DNA of 64,000 bases from Mastigamoeba balamuthi (lineage: Eukaryota; Evosea; Mastigamoebida; Mastigamoebidae): NCBI GenBank assembly GCA_902651635.1, contig CACRSC010000038.1, positions 48,603 through 112,602 on the forward strand, in the 5' to 3' direction. The position numbers and the translations under genes are program-made. Of this stretch, positions 44,859 through 56,488 are shown in pieces. Numbering within the stretch: the first letter of the stretch is position 1; every line of letters begins with the position of its first letter. The notes under the pieces are model-generated. The model was not told the DNA's origin and did not search any database. It saw only the letters and a program-made list of their open reading frames with translations.

Positions 44859-47800
44859 TCACGATTGCTCTGGGGGCGGCAGCACGATAGCTCTGGGCAC
44901 CCTGTCGAGGCACAGTGCGTGCACATAGTACTTGCACTCGGAGCAGATGAACCCCTTGCTTGTGGAGACTTTTCCGCACAGACCGCATCCAATTGGCCTA
45001 TGCGGCACAGTCTCCACTAGCTTATGCGTGTGGCTCGATGGCGCCAGAAGCGAGCCCCCAGGCGCCTTTGCTGCGGTCACGGCTTGTTTCCAGCAGTTCT
45101 TTTGCGATGCTATGGCGTGGCAGCGAGCATGTACAACGTACCCGCACTTGGAGCACTTGTGGCCCTGCTTTCCCGTAAGGTCCTTCACCTAGGAGAAAAT
45201 GAGATGGACAATCAAGGGAATGAAGCGGACCCATAAAGTGCACAGGTCACACCACGTAGGCAGAAAGAAATGCGTGGGCACGAGGTCGTGCACAATCATG
45301 CGCTGGTCCGAGCACGCAGACAGCCCAGGCCACTTGAGATCCTTCAGGTCCTTCCCGAGGTCAAACTTCCAGCAACACGAATCGATTGATTCGGCAAGCT
45401 CCAGCGAGTGCTCAGCCTCCTCTCGTTGTCTAGCGTCGATGCGTTGGCGAGGTGTGCGGGCTAACGAAGCGTACCCTATGAGACCCTGAGCGTACGCCTT
45501 CAACGATTGGGCATCCGCCCACAGGGGGAAAACGGCGGGCGTCGATCCTGCAATGTCGATCGTGACATCGTAGCATTCAATGGCCTTGGACAGCAGCTGC
45601 CTCTGGGCCTCCTCCTCGGTGGCGTGGAGGCTCCTGAGCGTGTACAGCACGCCCATGTGCAAAGACGCGTAGCCTCGGCTGCTCCAGGTCCCGCTCGTGG
45701 CGACGCCCAAGTGCTCCTCGGCGTGCGCGAACCCCGCGTCGCGCTCGTCGTCGGCAGAGTCCCGCGACATCAGCAGTATGTAGTACCCCATCGTGTGGTA
45801 CAGGTCCCCTTTGGACACCGCCGACAGAGCCCCTATTCCCGGCACAGAGAACGGTACGGGCAGCCATATCTCCGTCTCGCCGCTCTCGTCGAGCTCGTGC
45901 AGCGCCTCCACGGTGTCGGTCAGTGCCTGCGACGCGGCTGTCAGAGGATGCTGCTGCTGCGGCTGCTCTTCTTACCGATTGTTCGTCTCTGAGGTGGTGG
46001 TAGCACAGGCCGCGGATGAACAGCGCCAGCGAGCAGACCGAGGAGGCCGAGGGCCCCGCCGTGAACCGCGCCCTCTGTATGCTCGTGCTGGCCTCCTCGA
46101 ACGCCGAGACAAAGTCGCTGTTGAAGAAGTACGCCAACCCCAGCAGCTGCACGACGGCGTCGCGGCGCGCGGGCTGAGCGTCGCGGTCCGAGCAGCGGAG
46201 GGCGCGCGTACAAGGGGCGGGACGGGGTCTGTCTGCCCCGCTCTCCGCGAGTCGTCGAAGAGCGCCTGGAGGGCCTGGTTGCCAAAGTACGTGTCCCCGT
46301 CCTTGACCCAGTACCTCATCCGCAGCGCGCACCCCCACGCGAACGGCGCTGCCTCCTGCGCGAGAGCGGTTCAGGGTGGGACCGGTGCTGGCGAAGGCGC
46401 GGGGGGGGGGTAGGGCGAGCGACCTCGGGCTCGGGCTGCTTGGCCGACACGGGAGACGACGGGGTCGCGGAGCTCGGGGTGTCGTCGCGCATGTCGGCGG
46501 CGATGCCGTCGGGGGTCAGCGTCATGAGGTAGGCCACGGCGGAGCACAGGTGCGTGTAGTAGCAGTGCGACTCGCCCTCGGTGTCGTCGCTCGCTGCGAA
46601 CCGCTCGATGTACGCGATGTTCGACCACAGCGAGCTCATGCGCGTCTGCGCGACGACGTAGATCAGCAGCGGCAGGAACTCGTCTGCCCCTCCGCTGGGG
46701 TTCGGGCTGTTCTGTATTATGCCTGCGTGGCAGCGTCCAGCACACCAAGGCAAACCCGCATCAGAAGCGCTTCGAAAGACGGCACGGACGGCGCACAGAT
46801 CAGAATGCGGCAGCAGTTGAAGATGCACGCCAGCTTCTCTCGAGGCCCCTTGACATACTGCATGTTCTCGAGCTCTGAGGCGCGGTGAGAACCGGTGTGG
46901 GGGTCGTCAGCCGGGTTTGAGAAGCGCCCGAACCGTGCGAGGCAGCAGCCAGCAGGTCCTCGTCGATGCCCCGGAGGTCAAAGTACCGTGGCGTCAGCAA
47001 GTGGCGTATCGAGTCGAGGTGCGCCACGATGTCTGCGTCCTTCCGCGCAAGGTCCTTCTTCGCAACAAGCCTGGCCGGCACACAATAGCGGCGATGAAAA
47101 ACTGGGGGGTAGATTTATGATGGAGGGAAATAAATCAATTGATTCGACACCGCAGGCGCGAAATAATATCGGCCCCCAGATTCCCGCCCGCCTCTGGGAC
47201 CGCAGGGAAGGAAGGGAAATCAACGGCGCACGTGTCGTGCAGCTGCCTGAAGAGGTACTCGCGCATCTCGGCCACGGCGATGGCGAAGCGGCTGTCGGGC
47301 AGCGACCTCCATGCGGGGCACTCGCGCATCCTCTCCGCGACGGCCCGCGCGCCGCTCCTGATGGCCGCCTCCTCGGCCTCCGCGTCGCCCCTCGTCTGCC
47401 TCGCGAAGCCCCTGACCAGCGCCTCTGCCGCCTCCCTGGCCCCCGCGCTGTCCCCCTGCCCCGCGAGCCTCGCGAAGTCCAGGTCCCTGCCCAGGAACCC
47501 CCCGGAGCTGCGCAGCGGGGACCGCGGCTGCGCCTCTGCGCTGAGCTCGGGGAAGGAGCCCGAGCCCGAGCCCGAGCCCCAGCTGTCGCCCGGGTCGCCC
47601 TGGCGCGCGAGGGTCATGTGCTGGTCCAGCTGCCTCCGCAGCTCCTTGTCTGCCACCGCCGGGCGCCGGTTCCGACGCGTCTTGGAGCGCGGGCGCAGCG
47701 GGGCGCTCGTGGGCCGCGCGGGGAACGCCGGGGAGAGCGGCACGCGGGCCAGCGACATGCGCAGGAGGTCGCGGGGGTCGCCGTCGGCGCGCGGCGAGGG

Positions 47801-47938
47801 CTCGGGGGCGGGGATCTGCAGCTGGCGGTGCAGGGAGCGGCACGCGCACGCCAGGGACGTGGCGTCGCGGTGCGTGAGGTGCGCGGCGATGCGCGCGAGG
47901 GCCTCGCGCGGGAGGCCGTCCAGCTTGGCCTCAGCCAT
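44859..47938 (-). CDS. F-box + VPS9 (Rab5 GEF) + TPR-like + two C1 domains
   Basis: Eight exons (47938-47232, 47070-46934, 46874-46797, 46722-46424, 46355-46212, 46173-45976, 45926-45231, 45188-44859) give about 862 residues. Residues 4-40 are an F-box (LDGLPREALARIAAHLTHRD). The VPS9 domain follows: helical start MRECPAWRSLPDSRFAI, then ELENMQYVKGPREKLACI, and the core GGADEFLPLLIYVVAQTRM with HCYYTHLCSAVAYLMTL. VPS9 domains activate Rab5-type GTPases in endocytosis. A TPR-like helical region spans about residues 410-700. Two C1 zinc fingers close the protein (PTWCDLCTLW...HKCSKCGYVVHARC and GCGLCGKVS...CSECKYYVHALC). C1 domains bind diacylglycerol or act in protein contacts. The exact donor of exon 5 is ambiguous (46224 or 46212). 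Confidence 0.85.
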
Positions 47939-48225
47939 CCCGTTGTGTTGGGTGTTGTGTGATGGGGGAATCGGGGGAATCTTGGCACGATAAAATCCAT
48001 GGATATGACTCACCCCTCGTTCCGGAATCGGGGAATCTGAGGCCCCGTCCCGCGCTTGCGGTGCGTGGTGATTATTTGAGCGGGTGGGGTGTCCTGTTGG
48101 CTGCACACCATCGAGGGTCTCCAGGAAAGATATTGGTTGGCTATTTGGGAAATATCCTGCACTGATGGGGAAAAGCAATTGTGCACGGCGAGCTGTGTTC
48201 GGTTCTCTCTTCTTTTTTTTGGCGC

Positions 48226-48835
48226 TCAGGGCGCACTCCCGTACACTATCGCCAGGGCTGTGCAGAACTGCAGCAGGATGATGCTGCGGAGCACGAGCAG
48301 GGGCTCCACGTCGAAGCCCTCGCCCAGGCTCTCGACCAGCGCGGCGCGCGAGAAGAGCTCCGTCTCGACCACCCGCTGCTCGCTGACCTGGTCCATCAGC
48401 GCCCCGATCACCTCGGGCGCCTGCCCCTCCTCGCGCTCCTCCAGCAGGTACTCCGGGTCGAGCTCGGGGCACATCACCATGGCGAGAGACATGATCATAT
48501 CCAGCGTCCTGTGTGAATACAATAATCAATTGATTTGAACAGTACAGTTGATTTCCTTGTATGTTTCTAATCTCCAGATGCATGGGGAGAAATTCTTACG
48601 AGGCCGACGGGGAGGAGTTCTGGGACTCGTCGCTGCCGATGTCCTGGCGGGCCGTGAGGACGACGGCCAGGCGGACCTCCGGGGTGGCGGTCAGCCACCA
48701 CTGCTTGAAGTTGGCCGCCTGGGCAGACCAGATCTCGCGGAAGTTGATGCGCAGCTGCTCGCGCTGCTTGCGCCAGCGCCCGCACTGCTGCTGGAACTCG
48801 GGCGTGGAGAGCGCCTGCTTCAGAGCACCGTCCAT
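48226..48835 (-). CDS. uncharacterised 172-residue protein
   Basis: Exons 48835-48600 and 48508-48226 join with a 91-nt intron (GTAAGA to CACACAG). The protein starts MDGALKQALSTPEFQQQ, is helical and Trp-rich in the middle (FKQWWLTATPEVRLAVVL), acidic further on (ELDPEYLLEEREEGQ), and ends in a hydrophobic helix (VLRSIILLQFCTALAIV). I do not recognise it. The splice sites are strong. The intron contains AATCAATTGATTTGAA. It precedes the VPS9 gene on the same strand, 287 bp apart. Confidence 0.65.
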
Positions 48836-49134
48836 TTGCCTGCGCGCGCAGTGGCCGTTTTGTAGGAAAATCTAGGGGAAACCGAAATATCTTGGGTTTT
48901 CGGGGTGGCAGCTCGTCGCCGTCTCCGGCCGCACCCCGAAAGAGACCTGCCATAGCGGAGAGTTGCAGGGCCTCCGCGTGTCAGGAGGATAATCGCTCTG
49001 ACGTTTTCCTGTTTGTTGATGTCAACTGTGACGTAAAGGGCGCGGGCTGCTTTTCTCATAGGGGCGGTGTTGCCGGGCCCGCCTTTTCTTCAGTCCTCTC
49101 TCCCTTTTATTTGTTTCAGTCCCCTTTATCGGCC

Positions 49135-50837
49135 ATGTCGCACCGCAAGTACGAGGCCCCCAGGCACGGCTCTCTCGCCTTCAAGCCCCGCAGGAGGGCC
49201 GCGAACATCCGTGGCCGCGGTACGCCACCCCTTCCCCCCCCCCCCCCCCCCCCCCCCCCCCCNNNNNNNNNNNNNNNNNNNNNNNNNNNNNNNNNNNNNN
49301 NNNNNNNNNNNNNNNNNNNNNNNNNNNNNNNNNNNNNNNNNNNNNNNNNNNNNNNNNNNNNNNNNNNNNNNNNNNNNNNNNNNNNNNNNNNNNNNNNNNN
49401 NNNNNNNNNNNNNNNNNNNNNNNNNNNNNNNNNNNNNNNNNNNNNNNNNNNNNNNNNNNNNNNNNNNNNNNNNNNNNNNNNNNNNNNNNNNNNNNNNNNN
49501 NNNNNNNNNNNNNNNNNNNNNNNNNNNNNNNNNNNNNNNNNNNNNNNNNNNNNNNNNNNNNNNNNNNNNNNNNNNNNNNNNNNNNNNNNNNNNNNNNNNN
49601 NNNNGGACGCGACGCTGCAGCGGACGGAGTGACCGGACGGAGTGACTCACGGGCGCGTGCGTGATGTGTAGTCCGCAGCTTCCCCAAGGACAATGTCGAG
49701 CTGCCCCCCCACCTGACGGCGTTCCTCGGCTACAAGGCCGGCATGACCCACGTCGTGCGCGAGGTCGACCGCCCCCTGTCGAAGATGCTGCACAAGAAGG
49801 AGATCGTCGAGGCGGCGACTGTCATCGAGACGCCCCCGATGGTCGTCGTCGGTGTCACTGGCTACGTCGAGACGCCCCGCGGCCTCAAGACGCTCCGCTC
49901 TGTCTGGGCGGGCCACCTGTCGGACGAGTGCCGCAGGAGGTTCTACAAGAACTGGTGCCAGAGCAAGCGCAAGGCGTTCACCCGCTACGCCGCCCGCTTC
50001 AACACTGTCGGCAAGGAGTCGCGCAAGCGCACCATCGCCGCGATGAAGAAGTACTGCTCGGTCATCCGCGTCATCGCGCACACGCAGATCCGCATGACCC
50101 CCCTCCAGTCCAAGAGGGCGCACGTCATGGAGATCCAGGTCAACGGCGGCACGACGGCCCAGAAGGTCGAGTTCGCGCTGTCGCTGTTCGAGAAGCCCGT
50201 CCCCGTCTCGGCGGTCTTCGCGCCCAACGACAACCTCGACATCATCTCGGTCACCAAGGGCAAGGGCTTCCAGGGCGTCGTCCAGCGCTGGGGCGTCCGC
50301 CACCTGCCGCGCAAGACCCACCGTGGTCTGCGCAAGGTCGCCTGCATTGGCGCGTGGCACCCGTCGCGTGTCTCGTGGGCCGTTGCCCGCGCCGGTCAGC
50401 TCGGCTTCCACAAGAGGACTGAGCTGAACAAGAAGATCTTCCGCCTCGGTGTCGGCGAGAACCGCAACGGCAAGACCGAGTCGGACCTGACGGAGAAGGC
50501 CATCACCCCCATGGGCGGCTTCCCCCACTACGGTGTCGTGAACAACGACTTCATCCTGCTCAAGGGCTGCATCGGCGGTCCCCGCAAGAGGGTCATCACC
50601 CTGCGCCAGAGCGTCAACCCGCCCACGAGCCGCGCCGCCCTCGAGAAGATCAACCTCAAGTTCATCGACACCTCGTCGAAGCTCGGCCGCGGCCGCTTCC
50701 AGACCACCGACGAGAAGCAGAAGTTCTACGGCCCGACCAAGGCGCAGATGCTCAGGAAGAAGGCCCTCAAGGCCGAGGCCAGGAGGAAGGCCGCCGCCGC
50801 CAACAAGAAGAAGGCCGCCGCCCCCGCCGCCAAGTGA
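49135..50837 (+). CDS. RPL3: 60S ribosomal protein L3 (uL3)
   Basis: Exon 1 (49135-49219) gives [16 protein letters not shown] and ends RGRG; exon 2 (49672-50837) resumes [20 protein letters not shown]. Together they give 416 residues. Highly conserved L3 stretches include [57 protein letters not shown], the histidine loop [17 protein letters not shown], and [13 protein letters not shown]. It is a core large-subunit protein near the peptidyl-transferase centre. The C terminus has a lysine/alanine tail ([16 protein letters not shown]). Intron 1 contains the assembly gap, so its true length is unknown. Very strong C-ending codon bias fits high expression. Confidence 0.98.
49228..49604. other. 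poly-C run and 342-base assembly gap
   Basis: About 34 consecutive C (with CTT just before) run into N from 49263 to 49604, inside intron 1 of the L3 gene. The gap is probably a homopolymer or short-repeat collapse. Nothing can be said of its content. Confidence 0.95.
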
Positions 50838-51146
50838 GAGGACTAGGCTTTGTGCGGTGCTCGGGTCGCGCTCCTGGGTGCTGAACGGCTGATTTGCCGG
50901 GCCAGAGGGGGCGGTGTGTTCGCACCCTGTTCCTTGGTGTGATCAATACAATCCTGTCTACCCGGATCACTTGAAGTCTGCCTGCCTCTACTGTTTTCTT
51001 GTGTTCGGTGTTGATTGTCGAATTCTCACGAAGCGTTGAGGTATGGTTGAACACCGCAAACGGCGGTCCTCGTTGTCAACAACTTTACGTCCGCGATATT
51101 TTGATTGATTCTGGAGATATTTTCATTCCGCGCTTTTGCACGCGCA
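50838..51146. other. intergenic after L3
   Basis: No gene. It holds the L3 3' flank and the promoter region of the next gene, with GATATTTTGATTGATT just upstream of the ATG. Confidence 0.5.
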
Positions 51147-52609
51147 ATGGCGTCGTCCCTTGTGACCGTGCGCGTGGAGGGCTTGCTCCCGTCCCCGTCG
51201 CCCGAGGCGCTCGCGCCGTTGCTCGTCCTCCTGCCCTCGCTGGTCGCGCACCGCCTGGACGCCTCTGCGGATCCCAAGGCCTGCGCCGTCGAGTTTGACT
51301 TCAACTCGGCCGAGGACGCCGCGCGCGCGTTCTACGCGCTCAGGGCGGTCGCCAACTGGCCTGCGGGGCTGCTGCCCGCAGCCAACCTCCCGGACGTCTC
51401 GTTCGTCGGCGTCCCCAAGCCCGCGCCCGGGTCTCAGGTCTGCCAGGCGACTCTCAACTCGATTGCCGTGCGCCCTCTTTCCCTCTCTCTCCTCCGCCCT
51501 GCCACGTTGCGCCACGAAGCGCCAGGGGGCGCCCTCCACTCACGCGACGTCACCGGCGTTGCCGGCAGGCCAAGCTGCAGCCGCCGCAGCGGGACGAGTT
51601 TGTCAAGGCGCTGGTGGAGTTCCAGAGGCTCGGCGAGCCGCAGAAGGCGGAGCACGTGTGGGACTACCTGCACCGTACCTTCAGCGCCATCCCGTGCGCC
51701 ACGTCATCGCCGGAGGGTGGGTGGGTGGGGCGGGGCGCGCGACGGCTCGCTGACAGGCTGCGGGGCCCAAGGGACCACGGGGACGCGGGGAAGCTGCTGG
51801 GGCTGACCGAGTGGTTCTTCTGCGGGTCGGGGTACGAGACGAGGGTCAAGCGCCCGCGCGAGCAGCCGTCGGCGGCCGAGGGATGGCACAGCCCGCGCCG
51901 CAGCTCGACGCCGCCGCCCGCCGACGAGCCCATGCCGGACGCCGCTGCGACAGTGGCGACAGCGGCCGAGCCAGCAGCAGCAGCAACGGCTGCCGCGGGC
52001 GCGCGGGACGACGCGGCCCCCCGCGAGGCCGAGCGGCTGGAGACGGCGGCCCCTGCAGTGGCAGCGGGCAGGGCGGAGACGGCGGAGGAGGGCGAGCTGA
52101 TCGACTCGCCCGTGAAGAAGGCGCGGCCCGTCAAGGTGTCGCCGCCGCCCACCCCGCTGCCGGCGCCGACTCCGTCGCGTGCCGCAGCGCAGGCAGCAGC
52201 GGGCCCTGCGCCACTGCCAGCCCCGAAGCCGGTGCCACAGGCGGTGGCCACTGCCTCTGCCCCTGTCACTGCCACTGCCCCGGCAGCAGCGGCGCCTACG
52301 GCCATGGCGGTCGCACCGCCGGTGCCTGTGCCAAAGCAAGCCGCGGCAGCTCAGGATGCGCCGGCAATGGAGGACAACGAGGAGACTCTGCGGGAGAAGC
52401 TGCGGGCGGCCGAGAAGAGGATCGCCGAGCTCCAGGGCACCAAGGTCAAGCTCGCAGAGATGACGGCCGAGAAGGAGACGCTCAGGAGGGAGGTCGAGGT
52501 GCTCAGGGCGCAGATGCTGAAGGCGAAGGAGGCGCAGGACAAGCTCGCCAAGCTGCAGAAGGACTACGACGACTTGCTCGTGCTCTACTACTCGCAGAAG
52601 AGCAGCTGA
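51147..52609 (+). CDS. Pro/Ala-rich protein with C-terminal coiled coil, function unknown
   Basis: Exon 1 (51147-51437) and exon 2 (51569-52609) give about 443 residues. The N-terminal 100 residues form a small alpha/beta-like region (MASSLVTVRVEGLLPS, VEFDFNSAEDAARAFYALRA) reminiscent of RRM-fold spacing without RNP motifs. A helical part (LVEFQRLGEPQKAEHVWDYL) follows, then a 200-residue low-complexity Ala/Pro linker. The last 75 residues are a coiled coil (LREKLRAAEKRIAELQGTKV to LQKDYDDLLVLYYSQKSS). An extra intron between about 51717 and 51761 (CTGACAG acceptor) is possible and would shorten the middle. Function unknown. Confidence 0.6.
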
Positions 52610-52862
52610 ACTTCCCCACAGCACAGAGTTTGTTATCGCGGGTGTGTGCCTTCTCCTGTGGAGTGGCGCTTTACACAGAGTTTCTTCTTTATCGCGTTAT
52701 TTCCGGAACTCGCGCAGATCTCGATGATGGTTCCATTAATATCAGATTGTTTCCTGATTGGGGGAGACATCTGCATCAGGATTAGCTGTCCCAATTGCCC
52801 CTGGCGCTGAGAAAAACCCGAGAAAAATTCATCCAGCGCTTACAACAGTGATTCACAAAGCG

Positions 52863-54238
52863 ATGCGCGCAGTCGCCCGCGTGTTCCTCGCCCTGGTGGG
52901 CGTGCCCCTCCTCGTCGCCATCTGGGCGTCGACCACGTTCTACCCGGCCTGGCGCCTCCCCGACCTCTTCCTCCGCGCCGCCGACCTGCGCTCCGGCGCC
53001 ACGTCGCCGCCCGCCGCCTCGCACCCGCTGCCGTGGGTCCTCGGCTCCGTCGCCACGGTCCTGCCGCTCGCGGTCGTGCCCATCCTCCTCCTGTACCCGA
53101 CGCGGCCGCTGCGCGCGGTCTCGACGCTGCTGCTGACCGCGTGGCTGTCGCTGCACCAGCTCAGCGTGCTGCTGGCCGTCTGGGAGGTCGCCCGCGCGTG
53201 CGTGGCGCCCGGGAGGCTCGACAGGGTCGACGCGCTCGCGGCGCTGACGGCGGCGTGGGCGGCCGTGTGCGCGGTGGGCGTGGTCAACGCCGTGATGCTG
53301 TGCGGGCCGACGATCACGCTGCGCAGCGCCAAGGTCACCAGGCGCGTCCGCATCGCGCACATCTCCGGTACGCGGCTCGCACCCCGAAGATATGCAAATC
53401 GCGCAGATTCCAGGATCCTGTCGTCATTTCCACTCTCTTTGTGACGCAAGGCTCCAGTTTTTCCCCCCCACTCACCCTGTGCGATCCCAGATGTCCATAT
53501 CGGGTCGCGCGGCAAGTGGTGGATGGCCAAGGTAGCGGAGGAGATCAAGAGGGGCAAGCCCGACATGGTTCTCGTGACGGGCGACCTGATTGACACTCAT
53601 GGCGTCACCGCCGACGAGCTCAGCCCGCTGGGCGCCACCGGCGCTCCCGTCTACCTCTCCCTTGGCAACCACGACATGTGCGGCGCCTCTGGCTGGCTTG
53701 GCCGTCTTGCTCGCTCCCGCTGAAAGCCCCTGTGGACAGAATGGTGGGAGCCGAGGAGGTCACCAAGCTGATCAAGCAGACGCCCAACGTGACGCTTCTG
53801 CGTGACGAGGTCGCGACGGTGAGGACCAGGGGCCCCAAGCCACAGCAGGTGCGCCTGGTGGGCATCGACGACCGCGGGAGCGAGGGCGAGATGACCGAGA
53901 GGCTCGAGGAGGTCGTCAAGAGCGGCAGCAACGCCGACGAGCTGCCGTACACGGTGCTGCTGTACCACAGGCCGCACGGGTTCCCGCACGTCGCGCGCAA
54001 GGGCCTGGCGGACCTGTTCCTGGCGGGGCACACGCACGGGGGCCAGACGGCGCCGTTCGCGGCGCTGGTGAAGATCGCGTTCTGGAGAATGACGGGGCTG
54101 TGGGAGAAGCACGGAAGGCACCTCTACGTGTCGCCCGGGTCGGGCACGTGGGGCCCCGTCATCAGGCTCATGTACACCAACCGCGTGACGTTCATCGACG
54201 TTGTGCCGCACAAGCCTGTCGAGGACGAGCGCGAGTGA
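52863..54238 (+). CDS. membrane-anchored metallophosphoesterase (YkuE/YaeI-like)
   Basis: Exons 52863-53367, 53491-53677 and 53740-54238 give 396 residues. The N-terminal 160 residues hold about four hydrophobic segments (VFLALVGVPLLVAIWA, VLGSVATVLPLAVVPILLL). The catalytic domain shows all calcineurin-like metal-binding motifs: IAHISDVHIG (split by intron 1), LVTGDLIDTHG, LGNHDI (at the exon 2 end), LLYHRPHGF and LAGHTHGGQ. This is the layout of YkuE/YaeI and MPPE-like phosphoesterases, which in bacteria cleave lipid or nucleotide phosphates. The membrane anchor suggests a lipid substrate, but this is inference. Confidence 0.88.
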
Positions 54239-54432
54239 AACTCGCGGAGGGAAACCCGTGAATCACCGCTTCTGCTTCTGGGGGAACAGTGAGGAAGGAA
54301 AAGCGGAACTTCAGCGAAGATCAACAGAAAAGAATGACACGCAACCTTTGTCGCCTTTATCCCACACAGCTCCGCACCACAACAACAGAAAACAACAAAC
54401 AGCAGCAACCGACACACCCGCACCCCCTCAGA

Positions 54433-56053
54433 ATGCCGACCCTGCGCACCATCCCCAGCACCGCCCACCCCGAGAACATCGCGCTGGCCGTGTGCAACGG
54501 CGGCGTGCGCCTGTCGTACGCCGACCTGCGCTCGCGCTGTGAGGCCGTGCGCGCGGTGCTCGCCCGCTGGTGCGCCCCGGGCCGCGCCGTCGCCGTCGTG
54601 CTGCCCAACACGCTCGAGTTTGTCGTGACGTACATCGCGTCGACGTGGGCGCGCTGCGTGGCGGCGCCGCTCAACGCGGCGTACACGCCCGACGAGTTCG
54701 AGTTCTACATGGGCGACGCGGGCGTCGCGGTCGTCGTCGTGCCGCGCGACGGCAACGCCAACGCCGAGGCCGCCGCGCGCAAGCTCGGCCTGCGCGTCGT
54801 CACCGCCGTCGCCGACGCCGCCGGCAACGTCGCCCTGACGCCCAAGACCGCCGAGGACGCCGCGATCGCCGAGGTCGCCCCCACGGTCAGCAAACAAGCC
54901 CCCAATTGGGGATCGAATTCAAATTGAGTTTTGTCGGGGGGAATAACCCGGCGGTACTGGGCAGAGCGAGGAGCCCAGGGAGGAGGACATGGCGATGTTC
55001 CTGCACACGTCGGGGACGACGAGCAAGCCCAAGTGCGTGCAGCTGACGCACGCGAACCTCGCGGCGAGCGCGGCCAACATCGCGTCGGCGTACGAGCTGG
55101 GCCCGCAGGACCGCTCGCTGCTCGTGATGCCGCTGTTCCACGTGCACGGCCTGATCGGCGTCGCGCTGGCCACGCTCAGCTCGGGCGGCATGGTCGCGCT
55201 GCCCTCGGAGGGCAGGTTCAGCGCCAGCACCTTCTGGCAGAGCGCCGTCGAGGTCGCCGCGACGTGGTACTCTGCGGTGCCCACGATCCACCAGATCCTG
55301 CTGGCCCGCGCCGAGAAGGAGTACCCCAGGGCGAACCCGCCGGCGCTGCGCTTCATCCGCTCGTGCAGCTCGGCGCTGGCCCCGGCCGTGCTCGAGCGCC
55401 TCGAGAGGGAGTTCGGCGCGCCGGTCCTCGAGGCCTACGCCATGACCGAGGCCTCGCACATGATGACGACCAACCCGCTGCCCAAGCACGGCGCCCACAA
55501 GGCGGGCACCGTCGGCCGCGCCGCGCCCGGCGTGCAGGTCACCATCCTCGCCGAGCACTGCGCGCCCGTCGCCGTCGGCGTGCCGGGCGAGGTCTGCGTC
55601 CGCGGGCCCGGCGTGACGCCCGGCTACCGCAACAGGCCCGAGGCCAACGTCGAGGCCTTTGAGGGCGGCTGGCTGCACACGGGCGACCAGGGCTTCCTCG
55701 ACGCCGAGGGCTACCTGACGCTCACGGGCCGCCTCAAGGAGATGATCAACCGCGGCGGCGAGAAGGTCTCGCCGCTCGAGGTCGACGCGGCGCTGCTCTC
55801 GCACCCCGAGGTCGCCGAGGCCGTCTGCTTCGCGGCGCCCGACGACAAGTACGGCGAGGAGGTCAACGCGGCCGTCGTGCTGAGGCCCGGGGCCGCCGGC
55901 AGGGTCGACGCGGCCGCCGTCATCGCGCACTGCTCGGCGAGGCTCGCGGCGTTCAAGGTGCCCAAGAGGGTCTTCTTCGCCGAGACGCTGCCGCGCACGG
56001 CGACGGGCAAGATCCAGAGGCGCCACGTTGCCACGCACTTCCTGCACAAGTAG
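54433..56053 (+). CDS. AMP-forming acyl-CoA synthetase, oxalate-CoA ligase-like (AAE3/Pcs60)
   Basis: Exons 54433-54885 and 54965-56053 give 513 residues, the size of AAE3/Pcs60. ANL-superfamily motifs are intact: the P-loop LHTSGTTSKPK, LPLFHVHGL-type MPLFHVHGLIG, YAMTEASHMMTTNP, GWLHTGDQGFLD, GRLKEMINRGGEKVSPLEVD and the catalytic lysine in TATGKIQRR. The enzyme activates a carboxylate with ATP and transfers it to CoA. AAE3/Pcs60 relatives use oxalate, and HMTTNPLP-like residues (here SHMMTTNPLPKHG) are typical of them. No clear peroxisomal targeting signal: it ends THFLHK. Substrate is inferred from resemblance only. Confidence 0.88.
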
Positions 56054-56305
56054 GACTGCTGCGGGGGCTCCCTGTGTGTCCCCTTTGCCGCCTGCCAGCA
56101 AACAAGAACCCAACAATACAGTCGTTCTCCTTGGCAACACACCGCTACCGAGTGGACACAACCAAGACGCAGTGTGTACGTTGATACCATTGGGACCAGT
56201 TCTGAACAGCAGTGTGCTCGTTGATGCCATTAGTCGTCGGAGGTCGCCAGCGGTGGCCACCAAGCCTGCAAGGAGAAAAACTCAGAAGCGAATTAAAAAA
56301 AGTTT

Positions 56306-56376
56306 GGTCCCGCTCAGATTCGAACTGAGATCAAGAGATCCAGAGTCTCCTATACTAACCCTTATACTACGGAACC
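56306..56376 (-). tRNA. tRNA-Gln (anticodon CTG)
   Basis: The minus strand gives acceptor GGTTCCG paired with CGGGACC, a D-loop GTATAAGGGTTAGTAT, an anticodon stem GGAGA/TCTCT with loop CTCTGGA (CTG), and T-arm CTCAGTTCGAATCTGAG. No intron. The acceptor has one G-T wobble pair. Confidence 0.88.
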
Positions 56377-56488
56377 ATTTCTGAAAAATATGTCAGCACC
56401 ATCGCACCCAGGAGGCGGTCTCACGTCAGCGCAGTATCGTTGCAGAACGGGCCAAGATTGCACTCCGGTGCCCACACTCACCCGGCCC

